Part shown: piece by piece, positions 9,502-16,894 of the stretch
Numbering within the stretch: position 1 is the stretch's first letter
How the letters are laid out: each line of letters opens with the position of its first letter
NCBI RefSeq assembly: GCF_003001955.1
Contig: NZ_PVNH01000009.1
Coordinates: 124,001 to 188,000 of the forward strand
From: Prauserella shujinwangii
GTDB taxonomy: Bacteria > Actinomycetota > Actinomycetes > Mycobacteriales > Pseudonocardiaceae
DNA length: 64,000 nucleotides
Direction of reading: 5' to 3'
The notes under the pieces: model-generated
The model's database searches: none
Told to the model about the DNA's origin: nothing
Seen by the model: the letters and a program-made list of their open reading frames with translations, nothing else
Translations under genes and position numbers: made by a program

Positions 9502-9521
9502 TCGTTCGTTCGAACGAACGA
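9502..9521. promoter_or_regulatory. perfect 20-bp palindrome, probable TetR operator
   Basis: TCGTTCGTTCGAACGAACGA is identical to its reverse complement. It sits between the stop of the DUF998 gene and the amidase start, 13 nt from the amidase ATG, the expected place for autoregulation by the co-transcribed TetR. Confidence 0.8.
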
Positions 9522-9523
9522 TA

Positions 9524-10183
9524 TCACCGGACGCTGGTGCGCCGTGCCCGCGCCGCCCGAAGCGCGAGTGCCAGGAACGTGGCGAGCAGCGCGAAGTCCA
9601 CCAGCAGCACGAGCCGCTGGGTGAGCCCGACCGGGAAGACGTCCATGAAGTAGGACACGCCGAACAGCGCGAGTCCGTTCCAGCTCAGGGACAACACGCA
9701 GACCAGCGCGGTGCGGACCTCGGCGAGGGCGGGGTGCCCGCGCAGCCCGTCGAGCAGGGCAAGCCCGATGATCGGCAGGCTGAGGAACGCGACGGCGCTG
9801 CCGAGCTGGTGCACCCTGCCGACGAGCGGGTGGATGTCGGGGCTGAAGCTCGCCGGGAACAGCGCGGCCGCCACCAACCCGGCGGCGGTCGCGGTGAACA
9901 GCACCGACGTGGACCGGCTGAGCGGGACGCCCGCGACGTGCAGCGCCCCCCGGACCGCGACGACCCCGATCGCCAGCGAGACCAGGCTCGCCTCGAGCAT
10001 GCCGACGCCGTGGTCGGTGAACGCGTAGCGGCTGAGCGTGTCCAGCATGGGGTCGTAGGAGCTGACCACGTGCAGGATCGTCAGCGTGAACAGGGCCCAG
10101 CCGATCGCCGCGTAGGCGGCGAGGGCCCAGGGCCGGACACGGGTCTCGGCGACGGTCGTGGCCACCGGTTTGGTCATGGTCAC
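9524..10183 (-). CDS. DUF998 family integral membrane protein
   Basis: A 219-residue membrane protein with six predicted TM helices, beginning with ALAAYAAIGWALFTLTILHV and including SYDPMLDTLSRYAFTDHGVG, the loop typical of DUF998 proteins, followed by VVSLAIG-like and AALFPASFSPDIHPLVGRVHQ segments (FPxD..HxxVH is a family hallmark). Function unknown in the family. Start is GTG 10183 or the ATG two codons later. Its stop is 2 nt from the amidase operator, so it could be co-transcribed with the amidase but more likely is separate. Confidence 0.8.
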   Translation of the reverse strand: MTMTKPVATTVAETRVRPWALAAYAAIGWALFTLTILHVVSSYDPMLDTLSRYAFTDHGVGMLEASLVSLAIGVVAVRGALHVAGVPLSRSTSVLFTATAAGLVAAALFPASFSPDIHPLVGRVHQLGSAVAFLSLPIIGLALLDGLRGHPALAEVRTALVCVLSLSWNGLALFGVSYFMDVFPVGLTQRLVLLVDFALLATFLALALRAARARRTSVR

Positions 10184-10237
10184 CAGCTTGGTGTCCGGCC
10201 ACCGCCCCGGGATCAGGGAAGCTCCCTGAGCCTTCCC

Positions 10238-11005
10238 CTACTTCTCCCGGAAGTCGATCAGGGCGAGCGCCTGGTCGTCATGCCGCTTCGACCGCGGCCA
10301 CCGCGTCGCGTGCGGGTCGGTGTGCTCGGCCTCCCGGACGGCGTCGAGCACCGTCGCGGCGCCCTTGCGGCGGGCGAGGTCGAGCACCTCGGCCCAGTCG
10401 AACAGGCCGTACGTGTCGACACCGACCGCGGCGCCGTCCGTGGCGAGCAGCACGGCGTCCACCGAGTCGAGTGGCCAGCGGCGGACGAGCGCGTGCCGGG
10501 CCGCGGCGGGATCGGCCTCCGCGACCCAGAACCCGCCCTCGCTGTTGCGCCGCCGGTTGACGGCCTCCCTGGTGCGCAGCGCGCCACTGCGCCGCAGGGC
10601 CAGTGCCCGGTCGTCGGCGACGATGTCCGTTCCGGACTGTCCGAACGCGATGACGGGGCTGTCGCCGAGCACGAGTGCGTCGACGGCCTCGCCGGTCCAC
10701 CGCAGCATGGCCACGGTGCTGGAGGGGGAGTGGCCCGGTCGCAGCCCGTGTGCCGTGGCGACGTCGGTGATCGCGGCGGCCAGCGCGCCGGCGAGGTCGG
10801 CGTCCGGCCGGGCCCGCAGCCGGGCGTCGAGTCGTTCGGCCAGCCGGGTCGCGTACCAGCCGCCGCTGGGCAGGTCGTCGCGGAACTCGGTGGCTCCGTC
10901 GAGCAGGACGACGGCGTTGCCGGTGGTCACCACGTGGTCCTCGGTGGGCCGGGGAGCGCCGTTGACGCCAACACCGGCCCGTTCGGCGATGTCGATTCGG
11001 GGCAC
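10238..11005 (-). CDS. PP2C-like serine/threonine phosphatase domain protein
   Basis: A 255-residue protein with the sequence order of a PP2C fold: RPTEDHVV near residue 20, VVLLDGATEF (metal-binding DG), PSSTVAMLRWTGEAVDALVLGDSPVIAF (the core strands with GDS), and DAVLLATDGAAV (the second D-G of the metal site). PP2C enzymes dephosphorylate Ser/Thr with two Mn/Mg ions. Start GTG 11005 gives MPRIDIAERAG; a longer reading from 11062 would run through the regulatory palindromes and is rejected. It is divergent from the HTH-ClpN pair and might share their operators. Confidence 0.7.
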   Translation of the reverse strand: MPRIDIAERAGVGVNGAPRPTEDHVVTTGNAVVLLDGATEFRDDLPSGGWYATRLAERLDARLRARPDADLAGALAAAITDVATAHGLRPGHSPSSTVAMLRWTGEAVDALVLGDSPVIAFGQSGTDIVADDRALALRRSGALRTREAVNRRRNSEGGFWVAEADPAAARHALVRRWPLDSVDAVLLATDGAAVGVDTYGLFDWAEVLDLARRKGAATVLDAVREAEHTDPHATRWPRSKRHDDQALALIDFREK

Positions 11006-11030
11006 GGGGTCGACAGTAGCCGCGGCAGGC

Positions 11031-11073
11031 GTCAACCGACGTTGACAAACCCTGTGCGTCAACCTATGTTGAC
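11031..11073 (+). promoter_or_regulatory. sigma-70-type promoter overlaid by two copies of a GTCAACC/GTTGAC operator
   Basis: TTGACA (11042-11047) and TATGTT (11065-11070) are spaced 17 bp. Two matching inverted repeats cover them: GTCAACCGACGTTGAC (11031-11046, over the -35) and GTCAACCTATGTTGAC (11058-11073, over the -10), 27 bp centre to centre. The start codon at 11077 falls where transcription should begin, suggesting a leaderless mRNA. Confidence 0.8.
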
Positions 11074-11076
11074 ATC

Positions 11077-11286
11077 ATGACAGAGGCAACCGACCTGGCC
11101 GCCAGGGCAGGCGATCGCGACCCGCGGGTAGGGCTGCGGGCGGTCGCCGCCCTGCGCAGGCTGCTGGAGCAACTGGAGGCCGTGCAGGTGCGCAGCGCGC
11201 GCGTGCAGGGCTGGTCGTGGCAGGAGATCGCCGACGAGCTGGGTGTGAGCAGGCAGGCGGTCCACAAGAAGTACGGGAGGCGTTGA
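11077..11286 (+). CDS. small helix-turn-helix protein, 69 aa
   Basis: A short DNA-binding protein consisting of an N-terminal helix (RVGLRAVAALRRLLEQLEAVQV) and an HTH, WQEIADELGVSRQAVHKKYG, with no ligand domain. It is followed in a one-nucleotide overlap (TGATG) by a Clp N-domain protein, a pairing common in actinobacteria. The promoter bears two copies of a GTCAAC-N4-GTTGAC palindrome, so autoregulation by this protein is likely (inference). The ATG is probably at the transcription start, hence no ribosome site. Confidence 0.8.
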   Translation: MTEATDLAARAGDRDPRVGLRAVAALRRLLEQLEAVQVRSARVQGWSWQEIADELGVSRQAVHKKYGRR

Positions 11287-11828
11287 TGTTCGAGCGGTTC
11301 ACCAAGGACGCCCGCGAGGTGGTGGTCGAGGCGCAGGGCAAGGCGGTCGCGCAGGACGCGGCGGAGATCGGTGCCGAGCACCTGCTACTCGCGCTGATCG
11401 CCGCGCCGGACGGCAGGGCCGCGCGGTTGCTCACCGAACTGGGCGCCGAGCCGGAGCTGCTGACCGCCGAGCTGAACAACGTCCGCAGGCGGGGCGGGCT
11501 CAGCGATTCCGACGCCGAGGCGCTCGCGGAGTTCGGTATCGACGTGGACGCGATCGTCGAGCGGGTCGAGCGGGCGCACGGCGAGTACGCGCTCGCGGAC
11601 CGCCCCCGGCGGACCCGTTCTCGCACGTTGCGGCACCGGCCGTTCACGAGCGGGGCCAAGCAGGTGCTGGAACGCACGCTCCGCGAGGCGCTGGACCTCG
11701 GCGACCGGCACATCGGCTCCGAGCACATCCTGCTCGCTCTCGCCACCCAACCGGGCGCCACGGCGGACGTGCTCGCCACCTACGGCGCCGATCCCGTGGC
11801 TATCCGGCGCGCCCTGGCTCGTCCGTGA
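11286..11828 (+). CDS. Clp N-terminal-domain protein (ClpC N-domain only)
   Basis: A 180-residue protein with two Clp_N repeats and no AAA+ module: FERFTKDAREVVVEAQGKAVAQ...IGAEHLLLALIA (repeat 1, residues 1-40) and FTSGAKQVLERTLREALDLGDRHIGSEHILLALA (repeat 2, about 120-155). In ClpC this domain binds adaptors and substrates; stand-alone versions are thought to act as adaptors or decoys. It is coupled to the HTH gene (GGGAGG before the ATG, TGATG overlap). Its TGA is inside palindromic element A3. Confidence 0.88.
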   Translation: MFERFTKDAREVVVEAQGKAVAQDAAEIGAEHLLLALIAAPDGRAARLLTELGAEPELLTAELNNVRRRGGLSDSDAEALAEFGIDVDAIVERVERAHGEYALADRPRRTRSRTLRHRPFTSGAKQVLERTLREALDLGDRHIGSEHILLALATQPGATADVLATYGADPVAIRRALARP

Positions 11829-11859
11829 GAAACGTGGTGAGGGCAACGTTTTTACGAGG
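11823..11859. repeat. palindromic element, degenerate copy A3
   Basis: A decayed version of the 46-bp element: CCGTGAGAAACGTGGTGAGG then CAACGTTTTTACGAGG. The right arm has lost the TCACTCA segment. It still supplies the TGA of the ClpN gene (11826-11828) and the TAA of the convergent membrane gene (11854-11852). Confidence 0.65.
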
Positions 11860-12487
11860 CCACGCGGGCGTCTCGCCATGCGACGTACGGCAGGAACGCC
11901 TGCGTCAGAGGGCCGATGCCCAGCGCGTAGAGCACCGTGCCCGCGCCGACGGTGCCGCCCAGCGTGAACCCGATCGCGAGCACGGTGAGTTCGATCCCCG
12001 TGCGGACCAGGCGCACCGAGCGGCCGGTGCGGGCGGAGAGGCCGGTCATCAGCCCGTCGCGCGGACCGGGGCCGAGCCGGGCCCCGACGTACACGGCCGT
12101 CGCCAGGCCGTTCAGCACCACCCCGCCGACCAGCAGCGGGATCTGCAGCGCCAGTACGTGCTGGTCCGGAAGCACCAGCCGGACCAGGTCGACGGTCACC
12201 GCGATCACCAGCACGTTCGCGACCGTGCCCACGCCGGGCCGCTGGCGCAGTGGCACCCACAGCAGGAGCACGGCGACGGCGGTGAGGCCCGTGATCGTGC
12301 CGAAGCTCAGGCCGGTCAGCCCGGTGAGGCCCTCGTGCAGCGTGTTCCACGGGTCGAGGCCGAGCTGTGCCCTGGTGAGCATCGCGATGCTGGCCCCGTA
12401 GAGGGCGAGGCCCGCGACCAGCTGCACGAGCCTGCGGGACGGGTGGACGGTGACGCTGACGGGACGGAGGTCGACTGGCTGGGCCAC
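11852..12487 (-). CDS. YczE/YyaS-type integral membrane protein
   Basis: A 211-residue polytopic protein with five to six TM helices. Family marks: GLALYGASIAMLTRAQLGLDPWNTLHEGL (glycine-rich TM1 and the LGxxPWxxLHxGL motif) and ARLGPGPRDGLMTGL (GxGPRDGLM). These identify the YczE membrane family, often encoded divergently from a MocR-type regulator, as here. Its transport role is unproven. Start GTG 12487 gives MAQPVDLRPV; the upstream in-frame stretch overlaps the operator and regulator. Confidence 0.8.
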   Translation of the reverse strand: MAQPVDLRPVSVTVHPSRRLVQLVAGLALYGASIAMLTRAQLGLDPWNTLHEGLTGLTGLSFGTITGLTAVAVLLLWVPLRQRPGVGTVANVLVIAVTVDLVRLVLPDQHVLALQIPLLVGGVVLNGLATAVYVGARLGPGPRDGLMTGLSARTGRSVRLVRTGIELTVLAIGFTLGGTVGAGTVLYALGIGPLTQAFLPYVAWRDARVAS

Positions 12488-12506
12488 GTACGGAACTATC
12501 CAGCAG

Positions 12507-12531
12507 ATTGGCTGGCGATACCATAGCCAAT
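12507..12531. promoter_or_regulatory. inverted repeat between yczE-like and MocR-type genes
   Basis: ATTGGCT (12507-12513) and AGCCAAT (12525-12531) form an inverted repeat in the short divergent region; AATTGG at 12539 and GATTGGCTA near 12592 repeat the half-site. A likely binding site for the adjacent MocR-type regulator. Confidence 0.65.
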
Positions 12532-12548
12532 CGGCAAGAATTGGCCTG

Positions 12549-14000
12549 GTGAACACCGACATCCCACTAGGTGGACGTGTATCGGGTCCTCGATTGGCTA
12601 CGTTGCTGGGGGACTGGCGACGCGGTGGGTCCCGGCGCGGTGCCGCCGATCTCGCCGCGGCCGTCGAGCTGCTCGTGCTCGACGGGCAGCTGCCGGTCGG
12701 CACGCGACTGCCCGCGGAGCGGGAGCTGGCCGACGCGCTCGGGGTGAGCCGCACCCTCGTCGCCGCCGCGCTCGACCGGCTGCGCGCGGACGGGCTCGTC
12801 GCCAGCAGGCGCGGCGCGGGCTCGTGGATCGCGGCGGCCCGGGACGCCGGGTCCGTACCGGTGCCCGAGCGCGGTGCTGACCTCATCGACCTGGCCAGGG
12901 CGGCGCCACCCGCCGCGGCCGGTATCGGAGCGGCGGTCGACGTCGCGCGGCGGGCGCTCACCGCGGAGCTGGCCGGCCACGGGTACACCGCGCAGGGCCT
13001 CGCGGACCTGCGGGCACGGATCGCCGAGCGCTACCGTGCCCGGGGCCTGCCCACCACACCCGACCAGGTGCTCGTCACCAACGGCGCCCACCACGGGTTC
13101 GCGCTGGCGCTGCGCGCGTTCACCGGCCCCGGCGACCGGGTGCTCGTCGAGCAGCCGTGTTATCCCAACACGCCCGAGGCCATCCGGGCGGCGCACGCGC
13201 AGCCGGTGCCCGCGCCGGTCGACCCGGTCGAGGGGTGGGACCTGCCCGGGATCGAGGCCGCGCTGCGGCAGGCCGCGCCCCGGCTGGCGTACCTCGACGT
13301 CGACTTCCACAACCCGACCGGTCTGCGGCTGGACGCCGAGGGCCGGGAACGGCTCGGGGCGGCACTGGCGCGGTCGCGGACCCCGGTCGTGGTGGACGAG
13401 ACGGTGGCCGAGCTCGACCTGGAGGGCGACCCGGTGGCCGGTCCGCCCCCGCTCGCCGCGTTCGCGGGCGACTGGGCGATCACGGTCGGGTCCGCGGCCA
13501 AGTCGCACTGGGGCGGCCTGCGGCTGGGCTGGATCAGGGCGGCGGAGGAGGTCGTCGACCGGATTCTCGCCTCCCGCTACTCGATCGACCTGGGATCTCC
13601 GGTGCTGGAGCAGCTCGTGCTCGCGGAACTGCTCACCGACCCGGAGCCGTTGCTCGCCAGGCGGCGCACGGAGGTGCGGGAACTGCGGGACGTGCTCGTC
13701 TCCTCGGTGCGCACCCACCTGCCGGACTGGACGTTCCGCGTGCCGGAGGGCGGGTTGTCGCTGTGGTGCCGCCTGCCCGAGCCGATGAGCACCCGGCTCG
13801 GCGTGGCCGCGGCGAGCCACGGCGTGCTCGTCGCTCCGGGGCCGCGGTTCGCGATCCGGGGCGGCTTCGAGCGGTGGCTGCGGTTGCCGTTCGCGCAGCG
13901 GGCGGACCGGCTGGACGAGGCGGTGCGCAGGCTCGCCGTCGCGGCGGCCTCGGTCCGTCCCTCGGGTGCGGCGAACGCGCTGGACGTGCCCGTCACGTGA
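12549..14000 (+). CDS. MocR/YczR-type GntR regulator with aminotransferase domain
   Basis: A 483-residue fusion: N-terminal GntR winged helix (LPVGTRLPAERELADALGVS...RTLVAAALDRLRADGLVASRRGAGSWI, about residues 45-95) and a fold-type I aminotransferase domain. The PLP region is visible: NGAHHGFALALRAF, DVDFHNPTG, VVDETVAEL, and the lysine in GSAAKSHWGGLRLGW that would bind PLP. Such proteins sense PLP or an aminated ligand rather than transaminate. Divergence from a YczE membrane gene matches the YczR-YczE arrangement. GTG 12549 is used; no strong ribosome site is present. Confidence 0.9.
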   Translation: MNTDIPLGGRVSGPRLATLLGDWRRGGSRRGAADLAAAVELLVLDGQLPVGTRLPAERELADALGVSRTLVAAALDRLRADGLVASRRGAGSWIAAARDAGSVPVPERGADLIDLARAAPPAAAGIGAAVDVARRALTAELAGHGYTAQGLADLRARIAERYRARGLPTTPDQVLVTNGAHHGFALALRAFTGPGDRVLVEQPCYPNTPEAIRAAHAQPVPAPVDPVEGWDLPGIEAALRQAAPRLAYLDVDFHNPTGLRLDAEGRERLGAALARSRTPVVVDETVAELDLEGDPVAGPPPLAAFAGDWAITVGSAAKSHWGGLRLGWIRAAEEVVDRILASRYSIDLGSPVLEQLVLAELLTDPEPLLARRRTEVRELRDVLVSSVRTHLPDWTFRVPEGGLSLWCRLPEPMSTRLGVAAASHGVLVAPGPRFAIRGGFERWLRLPFAQRADRLDEAVRRLAVAAASVRPSGAANALDVPVT

Positions 14001-14426
14001 CGAGCGAGACAGGCACGACATGACGAAGCCGGTGCGCCGGATGAGAGATGCCGTCACTCCAGGGATGCGGGACGGGTGGTCATCCGGCGCACCGGCTTCG
14101 GCCGCGGGCGCTTCCCGGCATCGCCCCTCGCCATGCCGGGAAGCCCCGTCGGCTCAGGCGCGCACCGGGTGGAGGTTCCCGCTCGGCGCGGTGAGCGGGA
14201 ACCACCGGTGAACGCCCGGGGTGGGCGCCGGCGTCGCGGGGGCAACGCGACGCCGGGCCCGGAACCCGTCACGGCCGGGCGCGGTCGGCCGAGCGGGAAG
14301 AATGAGTCGCACGTAACACCCCGAACTAAACGAATCGGACCGAATCGAGACGTGATCCGGGCGTCGCGAAACCAGAAGTTGATCTTGTTCTGGACGCGGC
14401 TTTCCCGGCGGGTTCGGCTCGCGGGG
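14001..14426. other. 425-bp non-coding region between convergent genes
   Basis: I see no credible gene here; a 120-codon plus-strand frame across 14076-14438 is Arg/Gly/Pro-rich with no domain and runs through four hairpins. The first 290 bp hold a run of perfect inverted repeats (next entry); the rest, 14292-14426, is comparatively AT-rich with a CGAATCGGACCGAATCG repeat and no recognised promoter. Confidence 0.6.
14024..14291. repeat. array of five consecutive inverted repeats
   Basis: Hairpin 1: 21-bp perfect arms 14024-14044 and 14080-14100 (core GAAGCCGGTGCGCCGGATGA), 35-nt loop. Hairpin 2: CTTCCCGGCAT 14111-14121 with 14133-14143. Hairpin 3: GGTTCCCGCTC 14174-14184 with 14193-14203. 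Hairpin 4: CGGCGTCGCG 14229-14238 with 14246-14255. Hairpin 5: CGGCCG 14272-14277 with 14286-14291. The first probably terminates the MocR-type gene; the number is far more than termination needs. Confidence 0.75.
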
Positions 14427-15554
14427 TCAGTCGGGTGACGTGACGGGCAGGGCGGCCTCCCGGCCCGCCCCGTCGGCGTCGTGGCCACGGCTCGTACCGA
14501 GAAGCCGCAGCTGGGTGGGCGTGGTCTCCGCGTTCGGCGTGGCGTGCACGTGGCGGCCGCCGCCGGAGTTGTCCTGCGGGGCGACGACGCTCGCGCCGCC
14601 GGTGGTCGCGGTCGCGGGCGCCAGCGGCAGCGAGCCGCCGCCCGGTGCGCCGGGGACGGAGCCGCCGCCCGCGCGGATGTCGGTTTCCCCCTCCGGGCCC
14701 GACGTGTCCGCGGCCGTCCACGAGGTGGCGGCGGACGCGGGGGTGCCGCCGGATCGTGCGGTCACCACCGGACCGGCGACCGCGCCGCGGTCGGCCCGCG
14801 CGCCGTCTCCGGCCGGAGCCGGCGCGGTCGCGGGCAGCTGGTCCGGTGCCGTGGGCCGCGGTGCGGGCGCTGCCGGAGCGGTGGCGTCCGGCGCGGGCGC
14901 GGGCGCCTGCGGCGCGAGGTCGGGCACGACCGGGCCGAGATCGGGCAGCACCTTCGGCACGTCGACGATCGGCGTGATGGCATCCACCGACCCCGACACG
15001 TCGTCGACGGTGGTGTCCACGGTGCGCACCACGGTGTCGACGGTGCTGGTGAGGGTGCCCAGCAGGTTGCCGGTGGGCTCGGTGACCCGCTGCACGGTCT
15101 GGGTGGTCTGCCGGAGCACGGGCTCGGTGATCCGCGTGAGCCCGCCGAGGAGGCCGGCCCCCGCCTGCGGTGCGGTCCGTGGCTCCTCGGACGTTTCCTC
15201 GACCGGCTGCTCGGTGGGCTGCTCGGCCGGCTGCTCGGTGGGTTGTTCGGCCGGTTGTCCGGTGGGCTCCTCAGCGGGCTTCCCGGTGGCTCGCGGCTCC
15301 GCGGGCGGAGCGGGGTCCGGCTCGGCCGGGGCGGTGCCCGCACGGGAGGTGTCCACAGGGGAGGCGTCCGGCTCCTCGGCCGCCACCGGCTCGGTCGTCG
15401 TGGTGGCCTCGTCGGCGAACGCGACCGACGAGAGCGCCGACGTCAGCAGCCAGGCGGCCACGGCGAAGCCCGCGATCACCAGCAGGCGCGTGAGCGAGGT
15501 GGGCAGCACGGCACCGGAGCGGTGCGTGGCACCTGAACTCCTCACCGCAACCAC
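14427..15554 (-). CDS. secreted or surface-anchored Pro/Thr/Ala-rich protein
   Basis: A 375-residue low-complexity protein. An N-terminal hydrophobic segment, LLVIAGFAVAAWLLTSALSSVAFADE, looks like a signal peptide cleaved after AFA. The mature part contains acidic Thr/Glu/Pro sequence with tandem PAEQPTEQP repeats (about residues 98-122), then a more regular helical block (LLGGLTRITEPVLRQTTQ...GNLLGTLTSTVDTVVRTVDTTVDDV), then Pro/Ala/Gly-rich sequence. No catalytic motif or sorting signal is recognised. Most likely extracellular or cell-wall associated. It is convergent to the MocR-type gene across the hairpin array. Confidence 0.7.
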   Translation of the reverse strand: MVAVRSSGATHRSGAVLPTSLTRLLVIAGFAVAAWLLTSALSSVAFADEATTTTEPVAAEEPDASPVDTSRAGTAPAEPDPAPPAEPRATGKPAEEPTGQPAEQPTEQPAEQPTEQPVEETSEEPRTAPQAGAGLLGGLTRITEPVLRQTTQTVQRVTEPTGNLLGTLTSTVDTVVRTVDTTVDDVSGSVDAITPIVDVPKVLPDLGPVVPDLAPQAPAPAPDATAPAAPAPRPTAPDQLPATAPAPAGDGARADRGAVAGPVVTARSGGTPASAATSWTAADTSGPEGETDIRAGGGSVPGAPGGGSLPLAPATATTGGASVVAPQDNSGGGRHVHATPNAETTPTQLRLLGTSRGHDADGAGREAALPVTSPD

Positions 15555-15662
15555 CGTCCGTACTCCCGCTCACGGCTCGTCGCCCGTGGATCATGGTCGG
15601 GGTCATCCGGCCTGGTCGCGGCTACCCCGGCTAGCCCATTTCTAACATCGACGGGGAGTCTT

Positions 15663-16865
15663 TCACCTCGTGAGCGTCCGATCCACCCCGGACGGCGCAA
15701 TCGTGGCCAGTTTGTGCAAACGGGCGATCGCGTCGTCGAGAACTTCGTCGCGTTTGCAGAACGCGAATCGGAGTACATGATTCCACTCGTCCGGGTGATC
15801 GGTGAACACCTTCACCGGCACGGCGGCCACTCCGATCCGTTCGGGCAGCTGCCACGCGAGCTCGGCGGCGTCGGTGAAGCCGAGTGGGCGCACGTCGGCG
15901 CAGACGAAGTAGGTGCCCGCGCTCGGCCACACGGCGAAGCCAGCCTCGGCGAGCCCCGCCGCGAGGCGGTCGCGTTTGGCCGCCAGCGACCGGCGCAGCT
16001 CCGCCACCCAGTCCAGCTCGTGCCGCAGGGCGTGGGCGACGGCGGGCTGCAGCGGGCCGCCGGAGACGAAGGTGAGGAACTGCTTGGCGGACTTCACGGC
16101 GGCCACCAGCTCCGGCGTCGAGCAGGCCCAGCCGATCTTCCAGCCGGTGCAGTTGAACGTCTTGCCCGCGCTGGAGACGGACACCGTGCGCTCGGCCATC
16201 CCCGGCAGCGTCGCCAGCGGGATGTGCTCGTTGTCGTCGAACACCAGGTGCTCGTAGACCTCGTCGGTGATCGCGATCAGGTCGTGTTCGACGCACACGG
16301 TCGCCAGCGCCGCCAGCTCGGCGCGCGTGAACACGGTGCCCGTCGGGTTGTGCGGCGAGTTCACGAGGATGGCCCTGGTCGCGGGGGTCACCGCCGCGCG
16401 GACGGCGTCCACGTCGAGGGCGAACCGGCCGCCTTCCGAGACCAGGGACACGACGCGCCGGGTGGCTCCGGCCATCGCGACCGATGCGGCGTAGGAGTCG
16501 TAGTAGGGCTCGATGACGATCACCTCGTCACCGGGTTCGGTCAGGGCGAGGAGGCTGGCCGCGATGGCCTCGGTGGCGCCCGCGGTGACGAGGACCTCGC
16601 TGTCCGGGTCGTAGCGCAGGCCGTACCGCTCGCGGTGGGCGGCGATCGCGGCCCGCAGCTCCGGCCGTCCCGGGCCCGGTGGGTACTGGTTGGCCCCGCC
16701 GAACAGGGCGTCCTTGGCCGCGTCCAGCATCCCGGCCGGTCCGTCGGTGTCCGGGAAACCCTGGCCGAGGTTGACCGCGCCGGTCCGGGTGGCCAGCGCC
16801 GTCATCTCGGCGAAGATGGTCGAGGTGAACGGCCGGAGGCGGGGGACGAGAACTGGTTCGCGCAC
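15663..16865 (-). CDS. pyridoxal phosphate-dependent class I aminotransferase
   Basis: A 400-residue fold-type I aminotransferase. Motifs: NLGQGFPDTDGP near residue 32, VTAGATEAIAASLLAL, NSPHNPTGTVF (about 170), ITDEVYEHLVFDD with the PLP-pyridine Asp, SSAGKTFNCTGWKIGW with the Schiff-base Lys (about 236), and the C-terminal Arg region HVLRFAFCKR. The GKTFNCTGWKIGW pattern matches the kynurenine/glutamine transaminase and DapC-like group (as in mycobacterial Rv0858c), so amino acid or N-succinyl-diaminopimelate transamination is possible; the exact substrate is unresolved. GTG 16865 is the likely start, 29 nt from the divergent DUF445 gene. Confidence 0.9.
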   Translation of the reverse strand: MREPVLVPRLRPFTSTIFAEMTALATRTGAVNLGQGFPDTDGPAGMLDAAKDALFGGANQYPPGPGRPELRAAIAAHRERYGLRYDPDSEVLVTAGATEAIAASLLALTEPGDEVIVIEPYYDSYAASVAMAGATRRVVSLVSEGGRFALDVDAVRAAVTPATRAILVNSPHNPTGTVFTRAELAALATVCVEHDLIAITDEVYEHLVFDDNEHIPLATLPGMAERTVSVSSAGKTFNCTGWKIGWACSTPELVAAVKSAKQFLTFVSGGPLQPAVAHALRHELDWVAELRRSLAAKRDRLAAGLAEAGFAVWPSAGTYFVCADVRPLGFTDAAELAWQLPERIGVAAVPVKVFTDHPDEWNHVLRFAFCKRDEVLDDAIARLHKLATIAPSGVDRTLTR

Positions 16866-16894
16866 GATCGCCCATCCTCACGGACAATGGCGTC

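Noticed and set aside
14076-14438. 120-codon plus-strand open frame in the hairpin region
   Set aside because: Low-complexity Arg/Gly/Pro sequence running through several perfect hairpins, with no ribosome site and no recognisable domain.
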